Shown here piece by piece: positions 8,501 through 17,078 of a DNA stretch of 38,595 nt (its first letter is position 1; each line of letters begins with the position of its first letter). The position numbers were made by a program, and so were the translations under genes. The notes beneath the pieces were generated by a model. That model was given only the letters and a program-made list of their open reading frames with translations, did no database searches and was not told the DNA's origin. Source of the DNA: Bacteroidota bacterium (GTDB taxonomy: Bacteria; Bacteroidota; Bacteroidia; Chitinophagales; Chitinophagaceae); the NCBI GenBank assembly GCA_013285595.1, contig JABDHF010000019.1, positions 1 through 38,595 of the forward strand, written 5' to 3'.

Positions 8501-11158
8501 AACCTTGATGAAAAACTGCCCGGTCACAAGGGTAGTGACAATACATTTGTCGGCACTTTTAACCTTGCCCGGTATGATACTGGTACTACAGAGGTAAGGG
8601 TGGATTTTGACTACATGCTGCATGGCACGCCCGCCACTGCAACCGGTAACGTTGTTTTGGCGCGCGCCAGCGATACCGCGGCGTGGGCGCCGCTTTATGC
8701 GTATGACCTGGTTGCATATCCTGGTACCTTGATCCATGTCAATTCGCTCTCGCTTACAGATGCTGTAAGATTATCTGGCCGTAACTTCTCGCCCGGTTGC
8801 CAGGTGTCTTTCGGGCAGAATGATACCTCGATAATTGCAGCAGTAAACTACGGCAGCGGCATCACCATAGATAATTTCAGGCTGTATACTGTGGCTAACG
8901 ATGCAGCAATGGCAAGTGTAGTATCTCCCTCACCCACTAACTGCGGGCAGCCTGCTACCCAGCCGCTGGTGGTGCAGGTGCACAATGGGGTTAACTACAC
9001 CATTCATAATGTGCAGCTGTTTTATAAAGAAGATGGCGGTACCACGTATACAGGGCTTATTGACTCCATTGCAGCGAAGGGCTATGTTAATTACACGTTC
9101 ACCCAACCACTTAGCATGGCAGAAGGAGTAACCCATAGCCTGAATGTATGGCTGAGTGAACCGGGTGACACCTATTTATCAAACGACAGTATTCTGAACT
9201 ATCATTTCCGGAATAGCCCGGTCATCAGCACTTATCCATACCTGGAGAACTTTGAAACAGGCGATGGGGGCTATTATAGCGACGGTTTTAATAGCTCGTG
9301 GAAATACGGTACCCCAGCATCTTCTAAAATAAATAAGGCCGCCAGTGGCACTAAAGCATGGAAAACGAACCTTGCCGGGAATTATAACAACCTGGAAACC
9401 TCATACCTGTATTCGCCTTGCTTTGATATCTCGCAACTGGCTAAGCCTATGCTCAGTTTCAGTGCCGCGCTGGATATAGAAAATTGCGGGAATGCCCTGT
9501 GTGATGCCGCTTATGTGGAATGCTCTTTTGACGGGCAAACCTGGCAAAAGCTGGGCGCAGATGGGCAGGGTACTAACTGGTATGATTCTACATTCGATGT
9601 ATGGAACACCATAGGCTTTACCCGCTGGCATGTAGCATCTATTCCTTTACCACAGCCGGGGCCAGGTGTTACCGTTCATTTTCGTTTTGTGCTGGCAGCT
9701 GATCCCGGGGTTACATTCGAGGGTTTGGCGGTAGATGATATACATGTCTATGATCTTAGCACACCTATACTGCCTGCGAGTGAGGTAGTAACATTAACAC
9801 ATGACCTTAATGGTGATCAATGGACGGATTTTATCCAGGCAAACCAGTTGCTTGCTTCCGTCCAGCCAAACGGGCAGAATATCAGCAATACAGCCGTCAC
9901 TCTTTATCAGCAGGATACTTTGAGTAACCCGGGAGGTACCCAATATGTCACGGGGCGCAGCTATACCATAAAAGCTCCGCAAAGTGCCACAGATAGTATT
10001 GGTATCAGGTTGTTTTTGCTGGACAGCGAGGTGGTAAAGGTGATCAACGACAAGTCGTGCCCATCTTGCACACCTATTAAGGATGCTTATACACTCGGCC
10101 TTACCCAATATGATAATACGAATAATGGCAATGCCGAAAATGGCACGCTTGCCGATGATACGGGTGGGGTGTTCACTTATTATCCTTACCGCTCAGTGCA
10201 ATGGGTGCCTTATGATAAAGGCTACTACGCCCAGGTACGCGTAAAGCCTTTTTCTGAATTTTGGTTTAATAACGGCGGGCCAACTGGTAACTTGTCTGCT
10301 GGGGTAGACTATCTTAATTTTATTGCCTACCGGAATGGCGGTGGCATAATAAGAACACAATGGTATTCACTTATAGATACCGCGGTAAATAGGTATACCG
10401 TACAGTGGTCGGCCGATGGAACGCAATTCGGAAGTTTTGCCGATACGCCTGCAAAGCATATAACTCCCGCTACTTATACGGTTGATGATCCGGTTAACTT
10501 TAACCATGTGCCTGTATTCTATTACCGGCTAAGGTGGATGATGACCGGTGGAAAGGATACCTTCTATTCGCCCATCCGGAAAGTTGATTCTACGGACGTA
10601 TTATCTGGGTTGGTAACATTAAACGCTCAAATGATCAGCCATCAAAGTATGCTTGTCAACTGGGTATCTTACATAGATGGTTTTACCGATCATTATTTAC
10701 TTGAGCGTGCTATTGGCGACGGGTCATTTACTGCCATCGACAATACACTTTCAGTACAGCATTATGGGCAACGCTACTATTTTGTTGACCAGCCCACAGA
10801 ACAGATACGACAGGGAACACTCATACACTATAGGCTGACCGCAGTATTAAAAGATGGCAGCAATATGGTACTCCCTGAGCAAACGATAGAGTGGACAGAG
10901 GGCAATTCATTTATTAATATTTATCCTAACCCTACTCACGATGGCACCTTTACCATATTATGGAATGCAGATGCAGGAACGGTAATGCATATTGCAGTGT
11001 CTGACGCGCTTGGCAGGGATATGTACCAAACCTTGGTTACTGCTTCGCAATGGAATAATGCCACAACGCTCCATGCCGCGAATATTCCCAGCGGCATCTA
11101 TTTTGTGCGGATGGACATAGGCGGCAGGCGTTCTATAGCCAGGATCGTTTATGAATAA
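5504..11158 (+). CDS. Giant secreted S8 subtilase-family serine protease with T9SS sorting domain
   Basis: Secreted multidomain protease of 1884 residues. A signal peptide (about 1-29, ending in NIIAQ) precedes a propeptide-like region. The peptidase domain spans about 225-520 with Asp248/249 (VGDDASG), His273 (SGHGEFVNG), oxyanion Asn366 (ASGNDGG) and Ser445 (GTSMASP), so the triad is intact. After it come a beta-sandwich of the kind that follows many S8 domains (about 525-640), Ig/fibronectin-like and CARDB-like stretches, and two MAM/jelly-roll-like modules beginning near DDFET (949) and ENFET (1248). The C-terminal 80 residues open with INIYPNPTHDG (about 1804) and match a type A T9SS sorting domain. 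Standalone, 243 bases from the divergent E1 operon. The protease class and export route are firm; the names of the middle domains are approximate. The target protein is unknown. Confidence 0.9.
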   Translation: MIKSLCPVRFLYLFLLAVFILSGANIIAQEPEHRHVIKLQSGPVSVAPNAHKWLDSISAMPASKEPAQVLIHFNERPTQAQRGALKAKGIILLDYLPDNTYTALVQRPLVTTDLGDAPIYSIINTQPEWKAGEYLWNKVNTADGDMQVLVSFYPGIDVTVIRQFVSDVGGKIVAGPVEKYGNYKITIKASNVRSLAQWYGVRYLSPVTGLVPLDLQSRPAVKGNVAVAPPVYGGYGLSGDSVTVGVGDDASGVFHADMKDRITNFNPSPTSGHGEFVNGITGGASNIDPLSAGIAPHVSLVDYFYDLILPATGAMYRDFNMTITNNSYEVVAGSCSYAGTYDVYSQFLDTLSVEYPYVLHVFASGNDGGNNCSPYPPGFATVGGGYQPAKNIVVVGSITDFLIQAGDESRGPVNDGRIKPEIVAIGLGAYSTTGLDEYEWSAGTSMASPQVVSGLAVLTQRYKQINGGTQPRADLLKAILLDGALDIGNPGPDYSYGFGSMDLNRSLKIIDGGHYNSSDINNGDSQSFSITVPANTSQLKVMLYWNDLPANPTAAIALVNDLDITVKDPANAIHLPLVLDPTPANVNNYATEQADHINNVEQVTINNPAAGSYVIKTKGYNVPYGPQHYVVAYDIQPRALQLTYPIGGEQLSNIDSIRIFWDAADDGSTYTVQVSADNGANWFTVSDAVPAYAKNCDFMPLNLNTGQCLVRVKRNSTGETVTSGRFAINTQPVVSLDAAQCPGYINIHWPPILNASSYYLLRKVGYYMQVVDSVADTAYSFSGMPLNERSYVAVQPVISGLPGYRSVAAIVTANSGNCTNPVSSGDLMLEKVVAPGNGRMYTSTQLGSNTTLKVSVRDLYTLGCANYTLSWQVNGGAWQFIAGPVIIPADDSIVVSIPGLDMSDTGAYHLRVAVHNLDLPDLDHHNDTLAFTLHNIPNDTINLATPFLDDFETMDSISVIHDSIGISPNGHWDYFNTNDSGRLRSYVSDEINISGSRSVNLDEKLPGHKGSDNTFVGTFNLARYDTGTTEVRVDFDYMLHGTPATATGNVVLARASDTAAWAPLYAYDLVAYPGTLIHVNSLSLTDAVRLSGRNFSPGCQVSFGQNDTSIIAAVNYGSGITIDNFRLYTVANDAAMASVVSPSPTNCGQPATQPLVVQVHNGVNYTIHNVQLFYKEDGGTTYTGLIDSIAAKGYVNYTFTQPLSMAEGVTHSLNVWLSEPGDTYLSNDSILNYHFRNSPVISTYPYLENFETGDGGYYSDGFNSSWKYGTPASSKINKAASGTKAWKTNLAGNYNNLETSYLYSPCFDISQLAKPMLSFSAALDIENCGNALCDAAYVECSFDGQTWQKLGADGQGTNWYDSTFDVWNTIGFTRWHVASIPLPQPGPGVTVHFRFVLAADPGVTFEGLAVDDIHVYDLSTPILPASEVVTLTHDLNGDQWTDFIQANQLLASVQPNGQNISNTAVTLYQQDTLSNPGGTQYVTGRSYTIKAPQSATDSIGIRLFLLDSEVVKVINDKSCPSCTPIKDAYTLGLTQYDNTNNGNAENGTLADDTGGVFTYYPYRSVQWVPYDKGYYAQVRVKPFSEFWFNNGGPTGNLSAGVDYLNFIAYRNGGGIIRTQWYSLIDTAVNRYTVQWSADGTQFGSFADTPAKHITPATYTVDDPVNFNHVPVFYYRLRWMMTGGKDTFYSPIRKVDSTDVLSGLVTLNAQMISHQSMLVNWVSYIDGFTDHYLLERAIGDGSFTAIDNTLSVQHYGQRYYFVDQPTEQIRQGTLIHYRLTAVLKDGSNMVLPEQTIEWTEGNSFINIYPNPTHDGTFTILWNADAGTVMHIAVSDALGRDMYQTLVTASQWNNATTLHAANIPSGIYFVRMDIGGRRSIARIVYE

Positions 11159-11323
11159 ATAATTTATTCTCAATCCGTTTATGCATTTTAATAAAAAATA
11201 TTCGATTTATGCTAACGTTTTGATTTGGCGCCTCGTCATATTGGTAAGGCATGCAATAAAATTTGGTCAAAATCAAAAAAATAAACGGAAACAACTATTC
11301 TCTAACTCAAAAATCAGAAAATT

Positions 11324-13210
11324 ATGAAAAAGCTCGTCACCCTTACCTTATTGGGTTTGATCATTTCGGTGTCTTCCTTTGCCCAGATAATGGGCACGTT
11401 AGGCGCTTGCGTAGGCAGCACCTCGCATCTTTACGATAGTACGGCTACCACCTGGACGTGGTCGAGCAGCAACACTGGCGTAGCAACTATTAATGCTACG
11501 TCTGGCCTTGTTTATGGTGTATCTGCCGGTACTGCCACTATAAGTTTCGTATCCGGTGGTATTGTTGATGTAGCTACATTTACTGTATATGCTCCGCCTG
11601 CTGCCATCACCGGCAGCTCAAGCGTATGCCTTGGCTCAACTATTGCCGTTTCTGATGCTACTGTTGGTGGCACCTGGTCTGGCACCGGCAGTGCTGCCAG
11701 TGTTTCCCCTGGCGGTATTGTAACCGGCCTTACTACAGGCTCTGAAACTGTTTACTATACTATGGGCACCGGGTGTGCGGCATCTGCGGTAATATCTGTG
11801 GGTTCATCATCAATAGGCTATATATGGGGAGATTCAATGATCTGCACAGGTTCTACAGGCGCATTGTCCTGCAGCCCATCAGGCGGTACCTGGAGCAGCG
11901 GCAATACGGCTGTAGCTGTAGTTAACTCATCTACAGGTGTGGTAACTGGTGTATCTTCAGGTGTTGCATCTATATCTTATACTGTTTCAGGCTCATGCGG
12001 CCCTACCTCTACTTATGTAGATGTTTGGGTTTCCGGTGGCGCTGGCAGTGCAGGTATTGTATCTGGTACCTCAAGTATCATAGCAGGCACTACTACATAT
12101 TATAGCAGTACTGTATGGGGCGGTACCTGGAGCAGCAGCAATACTGGTGTAGCTACTGTAAATTCATCAGGCTTAGTATATGGCGTTAGCCCGGGTACAG
12201 CAACTATTACTTATTCAGTTACTTCTTGTGGTACAGTAACAACCTCTACGGCCGTTGTCACTGTTACCGGCGTAAACCGCATATCAGGCTATATCAATCT
12301 TAGCAGCGGGTTGATGGATTCTACAACACCGATAAAAGTATGGCTGATCACTTACAACCCGGCTACACACCTGCTTGGCGCTATTGATTCTATGACAACT
12401 TATTCCGGAGGTTCAAGCGCTTATTACGCCTTCTTTGGCGAGCCAACGGATTCTTACAGGGTGAAAGCTGCAGTATTCCCAACAACATTCTCATCTACAG
12501 GGTATACGCCTACTTACCATACCAGCAGCGCTTACTGGGCTTCTGCCGATGTATTCTATCATAACGCAGGCGCTGATGACAATAAGAATATCAATATGGG
12601 CTATGGTACCGTTACTTCAGGCCCTGGCTTTATAGCAGGCGATGTAACTACCGGCGCTAACAGGGGCACTACAGAAGGCACACCAGCTGTAGGTATGCTG
12701 ATCTATGCAGTATCTTCTACCGGTTCTATCGTACAAAGCGCTTACACTGATGCCGCAGGCCACTATACTTTCGGTAACCTGCCACTAGGTACTTATACCA
12801 TATATCCTGAGGCTATCAACTATGCTACTATTGCTTACACCAGCATCAACCTGACAAGCGATACACATATAATGAATACTGCAAGCTTCGTTCAGCACCT
12901 GGTTTCTAAAACTATTACTCCGGTTACTGAAGGTGTAAACAATGTAAAATCTTATGTTTCTACATTAACTGCTTTCCCTAACCCTTCAAACGGAAGAGTG
13001 AATATCCAATGGAACGAAACAGCAAATGAAGTAGCTAATGTAACTGTTACTGACATTACCGGCAAAGTGATATTCAAGACAAGCATTAACATGAACGAAG
13101 GAACCGGCACCAGCCTGCTTGATCTTTCAGGATTGACAAATGGTGTGTATATAGTAAGCATTAAGTCTGCTACTATCAACTACAACAACAAGATACAGGT
13201 ACAACGGTAA
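11324..13210 (+). CDS. Secreted Big2-like repeat protein with T9SS sorting domain
   Basis: Adhesin-like surface protein of 628 residues. Residues 1-20 are a signal peptide ending in SFAQ. Four bacterial Ig-like (Big2) units follow, recognisable by the recurring GGTWSSxNTxVAxV...GLVxGVSxGTATISY pattern. From 12275 to about 12930 lies a module beginning NRISGYI that contains PIKVWLI, a GFIAGDVTTGANRGTT segment and a carboxypeptidase-regulatory-like GHYTFGNLPLGTY strand. The same module occurs in the protein at 35282-37993, and the end of it in the partial gene at the right edge. The C-terminal 75 residues (LTAFPNPSNGRVNIQW onward) are a T9SS sorting domain. The composition is very rich in Ser, Thr and Gly. 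Function beyond surface display is unknown. A strong terminator follows. Confidence 0.85.
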   Translation: MKKLVTLTLLGLIISVSSFAQIMGTLGACVGSTSHLYDSTATTWTWSSSNTGVATINATSGLVYGVSAGTATISFVSGGIVDVATFTVYAPPAAITGSSSVCLGSTIAVSDATVGGTWSGTGSAASVSPGGIVTGLTTGSETVYYTMGTGCAASAVISVGSSSIGYIWGDSMICTGSTGALSCSPSGGTWSSGNTAVAVVNSSTGVVTGVSSGVASISYTVSGSCGPTSTYVDVWVSGGAGSAGIVSGTSSIIAGTTTYYSSTVWGGTWSSSNTGVATVNSSGLVYGVSPGTATITYSVTSCGTVTTSTAVVTVTGVNRISGYINLSSGLMDSTTPIKVWLITYNPATHLLGAIDSMTTYSGGSSAYYAFFGEPTDSYRVKAAVFPTTFSSTGYTPTYHTSSAYWASADVFYHNAGADDNKNINMGYGTVTSGPGFIAGDVTTGANRGTTEGTPAVGMLIYAVSSTGSIVQSAYTDAAGHYTFGNLPLGTYTIYPEAINYATIAYTSINLTSDTHIMNTASFVQHLVSKTITPVTEGVNNVKSYVSTLTAFPNPSNGRVNIQWNETANEVANVTVTDITGKVIFKTSINMNEGTGTSLLDLSGLTNGVYIVSIKSATINYNNKIQVQR

Positions 13211-13230
13211 TCAATTTGGTGATTTAGAAT

Positions 13231-13264
13231 AGGAAAGGGGGCTAGTGCCCCCTTTTCCTTTTTT
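13231..13264 (+). terminator. Intrinsic terminator after the Big2-repeat gene
   Basis: AGGAAAGGGGGC (13231-13242) pairs with GCCCCCTTTTCCT (13247-13259) across a TAGT loop, leaving one bulged T. A run of T follows to 13264. It starts 20 bases past the stop codon. Confidence 0.85.
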
Positions 13265-13295
13265 GCATATATTTCAGATCCATTATTTACATTTG
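13262..13295 (+). promoter_or_regulatory. Bacteroidota-type promoter for the L,D-transpeptidase-like gene
   Basis: TTTG (13262-13265), a 22-base spacer and TACATTTG (13288-13295) match the -33/-7 consensus closely. The -33 element lies in the T-run of the preceding terminator. The predicted RNA start would be about 25-30 bases before the ATG at 13330. Confidence 0.6.
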
Positions 13296-13329
13296 TAGCA
13301 ACCAGGGTATACAGGCAAAAGGGATATTG

Positions 13330-14091
13330 ATGATAAACAGATTACATTGTTTGGTCTTATTTGTAATGATTTGCTTGTCACTTTCTGCCAATGCCCAGGC
13401 CGACTCCGCAAGTTTCCGCAATAGCCAGCTTTCTTACCAGCGTGTATCAGAATCGTGGAAAAAATATAACGATACCCTAAGCCGTGAGTTTAAAAGAAAG
13501 GGCATGGCGTACCCGCCTAAAGATATTTACCTGCGGGCCTTTAAATCGCAAAATGAGCTGGAATTATGGGCCAGGAACAATGAAGCCAGCGAGTACAAAT
13601 TAATAAAGACCTATCGGATCTGTTCGGTGTCGGGATTGTTAGGGCCAAAACGCACACAAGGCGACAGGCAGGTGCCGGAGGGATATTATTTTATTTCGGA
13701 ATTTAACCCAACAAGTGATTACTATCTTTCTTTATTACTAAGCTATCCTAATTTTTCCGACCAGTTGCAAGGCACCGGCAGGCTGGGCGGCGATATATAT
13801 ATACATGGCGGGTGTGTAACCATAGGCTGCCTGCCTATGACCAATGAAGGTATACAGGAGATATACACCGTGTGCCTGAACGCAAAGCTGAACGGACAGC
13901 AAAACATCCCAGTGCATATCTTCCCAACGAGGCTTACCAAAAATGGCATGGCCTACCTGGGTAGAGAATTTTCGAAAGATGCAGGAAAGCAGCAATTCTG
14001 GAACGAGCTGAAAGACGGCTATGACTATTTTGAGAAAACCCATAGGCTGCTCCCCGTTATGTACACACCTGATGGCAAGTATGTAGATTAA
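13330..14091 (+). CDS. Secreted L,D-transpeptidase (YkuD/YafK-like) family protein
   Basis: Predicted periplasmic enzyme of the L,D-transpeptidase fold, related to YafK/LdtF, which cut or form links at peptidoglycan meso-diaminopimelate. A signal peptide occupies residues 1-22 (ending ANAQA). The catalytic motif is IHGGCVTIGCLPMT (158-171), with His159 and the nucleophile Cys167, and upstream GDRQVPEGYYFI matches the family. A TTG one codon earlier is in frame, but the ATG at 13330 is preferred because it is an ATG with an A-rich leader behind a good promoter. The length of 253 residues is normal. It is monocistronic as far as can be seen. Whether it acts as transpeptidase, carboxypeptidase or protein-releasing amidase cannot be told. 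Confidence 0.82.
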   Translation: MINRLHCLVLFVMICLSLSANAQADSASFRNSQLSYQRVSESWKKYNDTLSREFKRKGMAYPPKDIYLRAFKSQNELELWARNNEASEYKLIKTYRICSVSGLLGPKRTQGDRQVPEGYYFISEFNPTSDYYLSLLLSYPNFSDQLQGTGRLGGDIYIHGGCVTIGCLPMTNEGIQEIYTVCLNAKLNGQQNIPVHIFPTRLTKNGMAYLGREFSKDAGKQQFWNELKDGYDYFEKTHRLLPVMYTPDGKYVD

Positions 14092-14101
14092 TAGGCAAGG
14101 G

Positions 14102-14134
14102 TTTAATCGGTGATTTTATTTATCCTTACCTTTG
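14102..14134 (+). promoter_or_regulatory. Promoter-like element for the DUF4249 lipoprotein gene
   Basis: TACCTTTG (14127-14134) matches the -7 consensus exactly. TTTA at 14102-14105, 21 bases upstream, is one base off the -33 TTTG. The start codon lies 24 bases after the motif. Confidence 0.55.
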
Positions 14135-14158
14135 CTTACTTTATATAGGTAACCTTAT

Positions 14159-15067
14159 ATGCACCACCTGACTCTTAAATGCCGTTTTTTGTTTTCTATG
14201 GCATTTTTTATGATCGTCGTGTTGCAGTCTTGTCAAAAAGAAGTACATATTAACCTGGCTGGCTCACCACCGGCAGTGGTAGTAGACGGAGCTATAGAAA
14301 CCAAGTTGCCGCCTTACGTGTTCCTTACATCGTCTATTAGCTTTTTTTCAACCATAGACCTTACCACGCTGCAAAATAGTTTTATACATGGCGCCAATGT
14401 GCAAGTATCTGACGGGAGTAAAACGATAACGCTGAAAGAATATTCATTTGATACTGGGGTGAATAATAAGTTTTATGTATACACTGTAGATACCTCAAAT
14501 CTTGCGAATATTATGCTGGGTCAGGTGGATAAATCTTATACCCTCACTATCACTTACAATGGCAAAACATATACATCGGTTACCAAAATACCTAACCCTA
14601 AAGGCGTTGATTCCATATGGTTCGATGTGCCTGCGATCACTAATTCAAGAACGCCGGTTAATGCCCGGCAATTGTTTGTTAATTACGTAGATCCTGATAC
14701 GCTGGGTAATTTCGTGCGTTACTTTACAAGCCGGAATGGCGACCAGTTTTTTCCGTCGGGCATATTTAGCGATGAGCTGGTAAATGGTAAAAGGGTAGAC
14801 AACATAGGGCTGTTTGCCGGCTACAATCCTACAATAGATGCTAAAGGTGATTCCCTAAGCTATTTTTATCCGGGTGATACTGTGGTGCTTAAGTGGTGCG
14901 AAATAGATAAAAAGGTATATACCTTCTGGAACACAGCGGAGTTTGCCGCCAGTGCTGCAGGTAACCCGTTTGCTTCTCCTATTAATGTGCAGTCAAATGT
15001 GTCTAACGGGGCGCTTGGGGTATGGGCAGGGTATGGGAGTATAGATACTACTGTAATATTGCATTAA
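14159..15067 (+). CDS. DUF4249-type lipoprotein
   Basis: Outer-membrane or periplasmic lipoprotein. A hydrophobic leader ends in the lipobox LQSC, so lipidation is expected at Cys25. The body resembles DUF4249 proteins: an early VVVDGAIETKLPPYVFLT strand, an NVQVSD Ig-like sandwich, the TITYNGKTYTSVTKIP segment and a second half with a conserved aromatic pattern. The length of 302 residues is within the family's range. DUF4249 genes usually sit beside a TonB-dependent receptor in Bacteroidota; none is visible here, so this is an orphan copy and its ligand cannot be guessed from context. Confidence 0.75.
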   Translation: MHHLTLKCRFLFSMAFFMIVVLQSCQKEVHINLAGSPPAVVVDGAIETKLPPYVFLTSSISFFSTIDLTTLQNSFIHGANVQVSDGSKTITLKEYSFDTGVNNKFYVYTVDTSNLANIMLGQVDKSYTLTITYNGKTYTSVTKIPNPKGVDSIWFDVPAITNSRTPVNARQLFVNYVDPDTLGNFVRYFTSRNGDQFFPSGIFSDELVNGKRVDNIGLFAGYNPTIDAKGDSLSYFYPGDTVVLKWCEIDKKVYTFWNTAEFAASAAGNPFASPINVQSNVSNGALGVWAGYGSIDTTVILH

Positions 15068-15207
15068 TAATGGCTTAAATGAGTTGCCGGACGGCGTTAT
15101 AATGAAAAAGTAATTTTTGATGTCGGTAATTCTTTTGCATCTTTAAGTTTTGAAGTAATTTTAATTTTTCCGGGGAAATTCCGGAGTGAATCAATAGCAT
15201 ACGTAAA

Positions 15208-16146
15208 ATGAGCGAAACAGAAAAAGTACATTGCCTTATTATAGGATCAGGACCTGCAGGCTACACTGCGGCTATATATGCAGCTCGTGCAAATCTGAAG
15301 CCGGTACTGTACCAGGGACTTCAGCCGGGTGGCCAGCTAACCATAACTACAGAGGTGGAGAACTACCCCGGCTATCCTAATGGTATCATGGGGCCGCAGA
15401 TGATGGTAGATTTTGAGCAGCAGGCGCAACGCATGGGAGCTGACATACGCTGGGGACTGGCAACGAAAGTAGACTTTTCGAAGCAGCCATATAGGGTAGA
15501 GATTGATGAGGAAAAGTGGATAGAGGCCGACTCAGTGATCATAGCTACAGGAGCATCAGCAAAATGGCTGGGGCTGGAATCAGAAGAGCGCCTTAACGGG
15601 CATGGAGTTTCGGCGTGTGCGGTATGTGACGGCTTTTTCTTTAAAAACCATGAGGTGGCAATAGTAGGCGCTGGAGATACAGCCTGTGAAGAGGCTTTAT
15701 ATCTATCCAAACTTTGCAGTATGGTACACATGTTCATCCGCCGTAGTGAAATGCGCGCCAGCAAGATAATGCAAGACAGGGTAATGAAAACCCCGAACAT
15801 AAAAGTGTACTGGAATACAGACACCCTGGAAATAATGGGTGAGCATAAGGTAGACAGTGTAAAGATCTTCAATAATAAAACCAACGAAGAAAGCATTATC
15901 CCTTTACGCGCATTCTTCGTAGCCATAGGGCATGAGCCTAATTCCAGCCTTTTCAAAGGGCTGCTGGACATGGATGATCAAGGGTATCTTATTACACAAC
16001 CCGATTCTACGAGAACAAATCTACCCGGCGTTTTCGCTTGCGGCGATGTGCAGGATAAGATATACCGCCAGGCGGTGAGCGCAGCAGGCAGTGGCTGCAT
16101 GGCGGCATTGGATGCTGAGCGGTATCTCGGCACATTGGAGCACTAA
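15208..16146 (+). CDS. trxB: Thioredoxin reductase
   Basis: Cytosolic NADPH- and FAD-dependent flavoprotein that reduces thioredoxin. The FAD-binding GSGPAGYTAAIYAARA lies at residues 13-28, the redox pair Cys137-Ala-Val-Cys140 is intact, the NADPH-binding GAGDTACEEA follows, and the closing FAD motif is GVFACGDVQD. The length of 312 residues is standard. The 140-base gap upstream is AT-rich, holds TTCCGG twice just before the start, and shows no clean TAnnTTTG element. The next gene begins five bases after the stop, so the pair is probably co-transcribed. Confidence 0.96.
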   Translation: MSETEKVHCLIIGSGPAGYTAAIYAARANLKPVLYQGLQPGGQLTITTEVENYPGYPNGIMGPQMMVDFEQQAQRMGADIRWGLATKVDFSKQPYRVEIDEEKWIEADSVIIATGASAKWLGLESEERLNGHGVSACAVCDGFFFKNHEVAIVGAGDTACEEALYLSKLCSMVHMFIRRSEMRASKIMQDRVMKTPNIKVYWNTDTLEIMGEHKVDSVKIFNNKTNEESIIPLRAFFVAIGHEPNSSLFKGLLDMDDQGYLITQPDSTRTNLPGVFACGDVQDKIYRQAVSAAGSGCMAALDAERYLGTLEH

Positions 16147-16151
16147 TAGAA

Positions 16152-17078
16152 ATGATGGCCAGATTCATTAGTACCACCTTATTGGTTTTACTATCATTTT
16201 GTGCATTTGCTCAAAATAATAGCGAGCCATACATACAGGTGTTAGGGATAGCGCAGGATGGCGGCTATCCGCATATGGGCTGCTCAAAAAAATGCTGTGA
16301 AATGGCTTGGGAAGACCGCAACATGCGCAGGTATGTGGTATGCCTGGCGCTGGTAGACCCCAAAAGTGGCAAATGGTGGCTGTTTGAAGCTACGCCAGAT
16401 ATAAAGGAACAGCTGCACTACTTCCAGGCGCTAACGAAAGGACACTATAATTTTCTGCCCGATGGTATATTTGTAACGCACGCGCACATAGGCCACTATG
16501 CAGGCCTTATGGAATTGGGGAGAGAAGTGATGGGAACGCATGACGTGCCGGTATACACCCTACCAAAAATGAAAAACTACCTGGAAACAAATGGGCCATG
16601 GAGTCAGCTGGTGAGCCTTCATAATATTTCCTTGCAGACGCTACAGGCAGATAGCGTAACACAACTGACTGACAATATAAGGGTTAAAACATTCACTGTG
16701 CCACATCGTGATGAGTATTCCGAAACTGCGGGATTCGAGATCATTACTTCAGGCAAAAAATACCTGTTCATACCAGACATTAATAAATGGGATAAGTGGG
16801 ATAGAAGCATAGTGGATGAAGTAAAAACAGTGGCTATAGCTATGGTAGATGCGACCTTCTTTGACGGTAACGAACTGCCCGGCAGGAATATGGCCACAGT
16901 GCCTCACCCCACCGTTGCCGAAACAATGGGGTTATTTGAACATACTGATGACAAGACAAAGGCAAGGATCTACTTCATACACTTCAACCATACCAATCCT
17001 ATTTTATGGGACGCCACTAAGCGCGATGAAGTAAAAAAGGCTGGTTATAATATTGCTGCGCAGGGTGAGGAGCTTTAA
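16152..17078 (+). CDS. Exported PqqB-like metallo-beta-lactamase-fold hydrolase
   Basis: Secreted metallo-hydrolase with a signal peptide (1-20, ending CAFAQ). The N-terminal LGIAQDGGYPHMGC resembles the opening of PqqB proteins and leads into a cysteine cluster, GCSKKCC (43-49). The metal motif reads THAHIGHYAG (109-118): His110, His112 and His115 are present, but the Asp of HxHxDH is Gly114. Later ligand candidates are the His in TVPHRDE, the Asp in FIPDINKW and the His residues in FIHFNHTNP. No other pqq genes are near, so a role in PQQ synthesis is not supported. It follows trxB by five bases, and its stop overlaps the end of the convergent GNAT gene. Substrate unknown. Confidence 0.75.
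   Translation: MMARFISTTLLVLLSFCAFAQNNSEPYIQVLGIAQDGGYPHMGCSKKCCEMAWEDRNMRRYVVCLALVDPKSGKWWLFEATPDIKEQLHYFQALTKGHYNFLPDGIFVTHAHIGHYAGLMELGREVMGTHDVPVYTLPKMKNYLETNGPWSQLVSLHNISLQTLQADSVTQLTDNIRVKTFTVPHRDEYSETAGFEIITSGKKYLFIPDINKWDKWDRSIVDEVKTVAIAMVDATFFDGNELPGRNMATVPHPTVAETMGLFEHTDDKTKARIYFIHFNHTNPILWDATKRDEVKKAGYNIAAQGEEL

Noticed and set aside
15372-15971. 199-codon minus-strand frame opposite trxB
   Set aside because: It lies wholly inside a clear thioredoxin reductase gene and shows no recognisable domain, signal or promoter.
16152-17078. Assignment as PQQ biosynthesis protein PqqB
   Set aside because: Only the N-terminal pattern is PqqB-like; the protein has a signal peptide, an altered metal motif and no other pqq gene nearby.
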